A stretch of DNA of 64,000 bases, taken from NCBI GenBank assembly GCA_948567375.1, contig OX419759.1, forward strand, positions 17,700,744-17,764,743. Direction: 5' to 3'. Below are positions 63,513-64,000 of this stretch, one piece after another. The position numbers and the translations under genes are program-made. This DNA comes from Lunularia cruciata (lineage: Eukaryota > Streptophyta > Marchantiopsida > Lunulariales > Lunulariaceae). Below the pieces are notes generated by a model. It searched no databases, was not told where the DNA came from, and was given only the letters and a program-made list of their open reading frames with translations. How positions within the stretch are numbered: position 1 is the stretch's first letter; the number at the start of each line of letters is the position of its first letter.

Positions 63513-64000
63513 AATGAAAGGATGATGAGTATCTCCTCACCCTTAGTTTATATACTTGTAAAAGAGTTATGCACCAAAAGTTACTAATTATAAGAGGAAC
63601 TCAAGTTACTAGGCTAAAAGTCAAATATAGTCAAAAAGTTAAAGGAATATCCATACTCATGGGATACATATTCTCCTAAGCATGTGGTGTTATCTTGATC
63701 CAACCACTAAGTTAAGGATTCTTTCACATGGGCTATCCTTGGACTATAGAAGAATCCAAAACAAAAAGGCTCGTAGGTCCAAGAGTTCTCAATTCTTTTT
63801 TCAAAGCCAAACACTTAGAAATAATACCAAGTCAACACACTAGAATCCAAAATAGTGGTGCTTTTCTTTTCCACTTCCTCTAAAATAATGCCCTATCTAT
63901 CTTAGCTATAAATGATGTTAGCTAATCATGACTAATGTAGAATTATCTTTCATCTCTATATAAATAATATCTCTCAAATACTTATAATATCAAACTAAAT

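Larger units (their letters stand above)
61708..64000 (-). repeat. F1 LTR split by a mitochondrial insert; runs off the window
   Basis: LTR text occupies 61708-61878 ('ctctcactcaagat' to 'gagagagataattg') and resumes at 63513 ('aatgaaaggatgatgag') to the window end. The two halves join exactly as in the other F1 LTRs. Whether internal F1 sequence follows is outside the window. Confidence 0.8.

Noticed and set aside
1-64000. tRNA, rRNA or host gene content
   Set aside because: No cloverleaf with conserved T-loop, no rRNA core words and no intron-exon gene structure could be supported anywhere in the window.

Overview
The window reads as nuclear DNA of a land plant, most likely a gymnosperm or another large-genome plant. 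It is AT-rich and I see no host gene, rRNA, tRNA or CRISPR array. It is almost wall to wall nested, decayed LTR retrotransposons. The plant assignment rests on a transferred mitochondrial rpl2 segment with a group II intron remnant (61879-63512) and on plant-type Ty3/gypsy families. The conifer-like reading is inference from element density and decay, not from a marker gene.

I use working names. F1 is an Athila/Tat-like gypsy family: I-1 at 4783-16290, I-2 at 40575-52160, an LTR-less piece at 57886-60953, a solo LTR at 32393-33083 and an LTR at about 61708-64000. F2 is a TG...CA element with 5-bp target duplications and an unrecognised non-retroviral protein: full copies at 6540-9780 and 45059-48804, a short form at 30351-32238, a partial short form at 52848-53930 and a coding fragment at 37659-38826. 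F3 is a gypsy family whose pol ends in a PHD-finger-like domain: minus strand 516-25050 in three pieces, plus strand 38890-56208 in three pieces, and extra LTR pieces. F4 is a chromovirus with both LTRs, PBS, PPT and chromodomain (16788-23288). F5 is a second gypsy lineage with a DHGS-type protease (about 25055-33244, minus strand). F6 is known from an LTR rich in heat-shock-element motifs: a solo LTR at 12709-13130 and a 5' LTR plus gag/protease at 33245-34945.

Layout. 1-25050 is a minus-strand F3 element broken by I-1 and F4; I-1 is itself broken by an F2 copy and an F6 solo LTR. 25055-33244 is F5, broken by an F2 short form and an F1 solo LTR. 33245-38826 holds a truncated F6, an F3 LTR piece, a purine-strand-biased tandem-repeat tract and an F2 coding fragment. 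38890-56208 is a plus-strand F3 element broken by I-2 (itself broken by F2) and by a partial F2. 56209-60953 holds poorly assigned sequence, a remote F2-protein homologue and a truncated F1. 60968-64000 is an F3 LTR followed by an F1 LTR that received the mitochondrial insert.

The most notable points are the F2 protein family, the HSE-loaded F6 LTR just upstream of a TATA box, the PHD-like module in F3, the CCHC ORF upstream of gag in F1, and the circularly permuted mitochondrial rpl2 insert. Almost every coding region carries stops or frameshifts, so these are fossils rather than active genes. Family assignments come from reading motifs and comparing copies inside the window by eye; no database search was possible.
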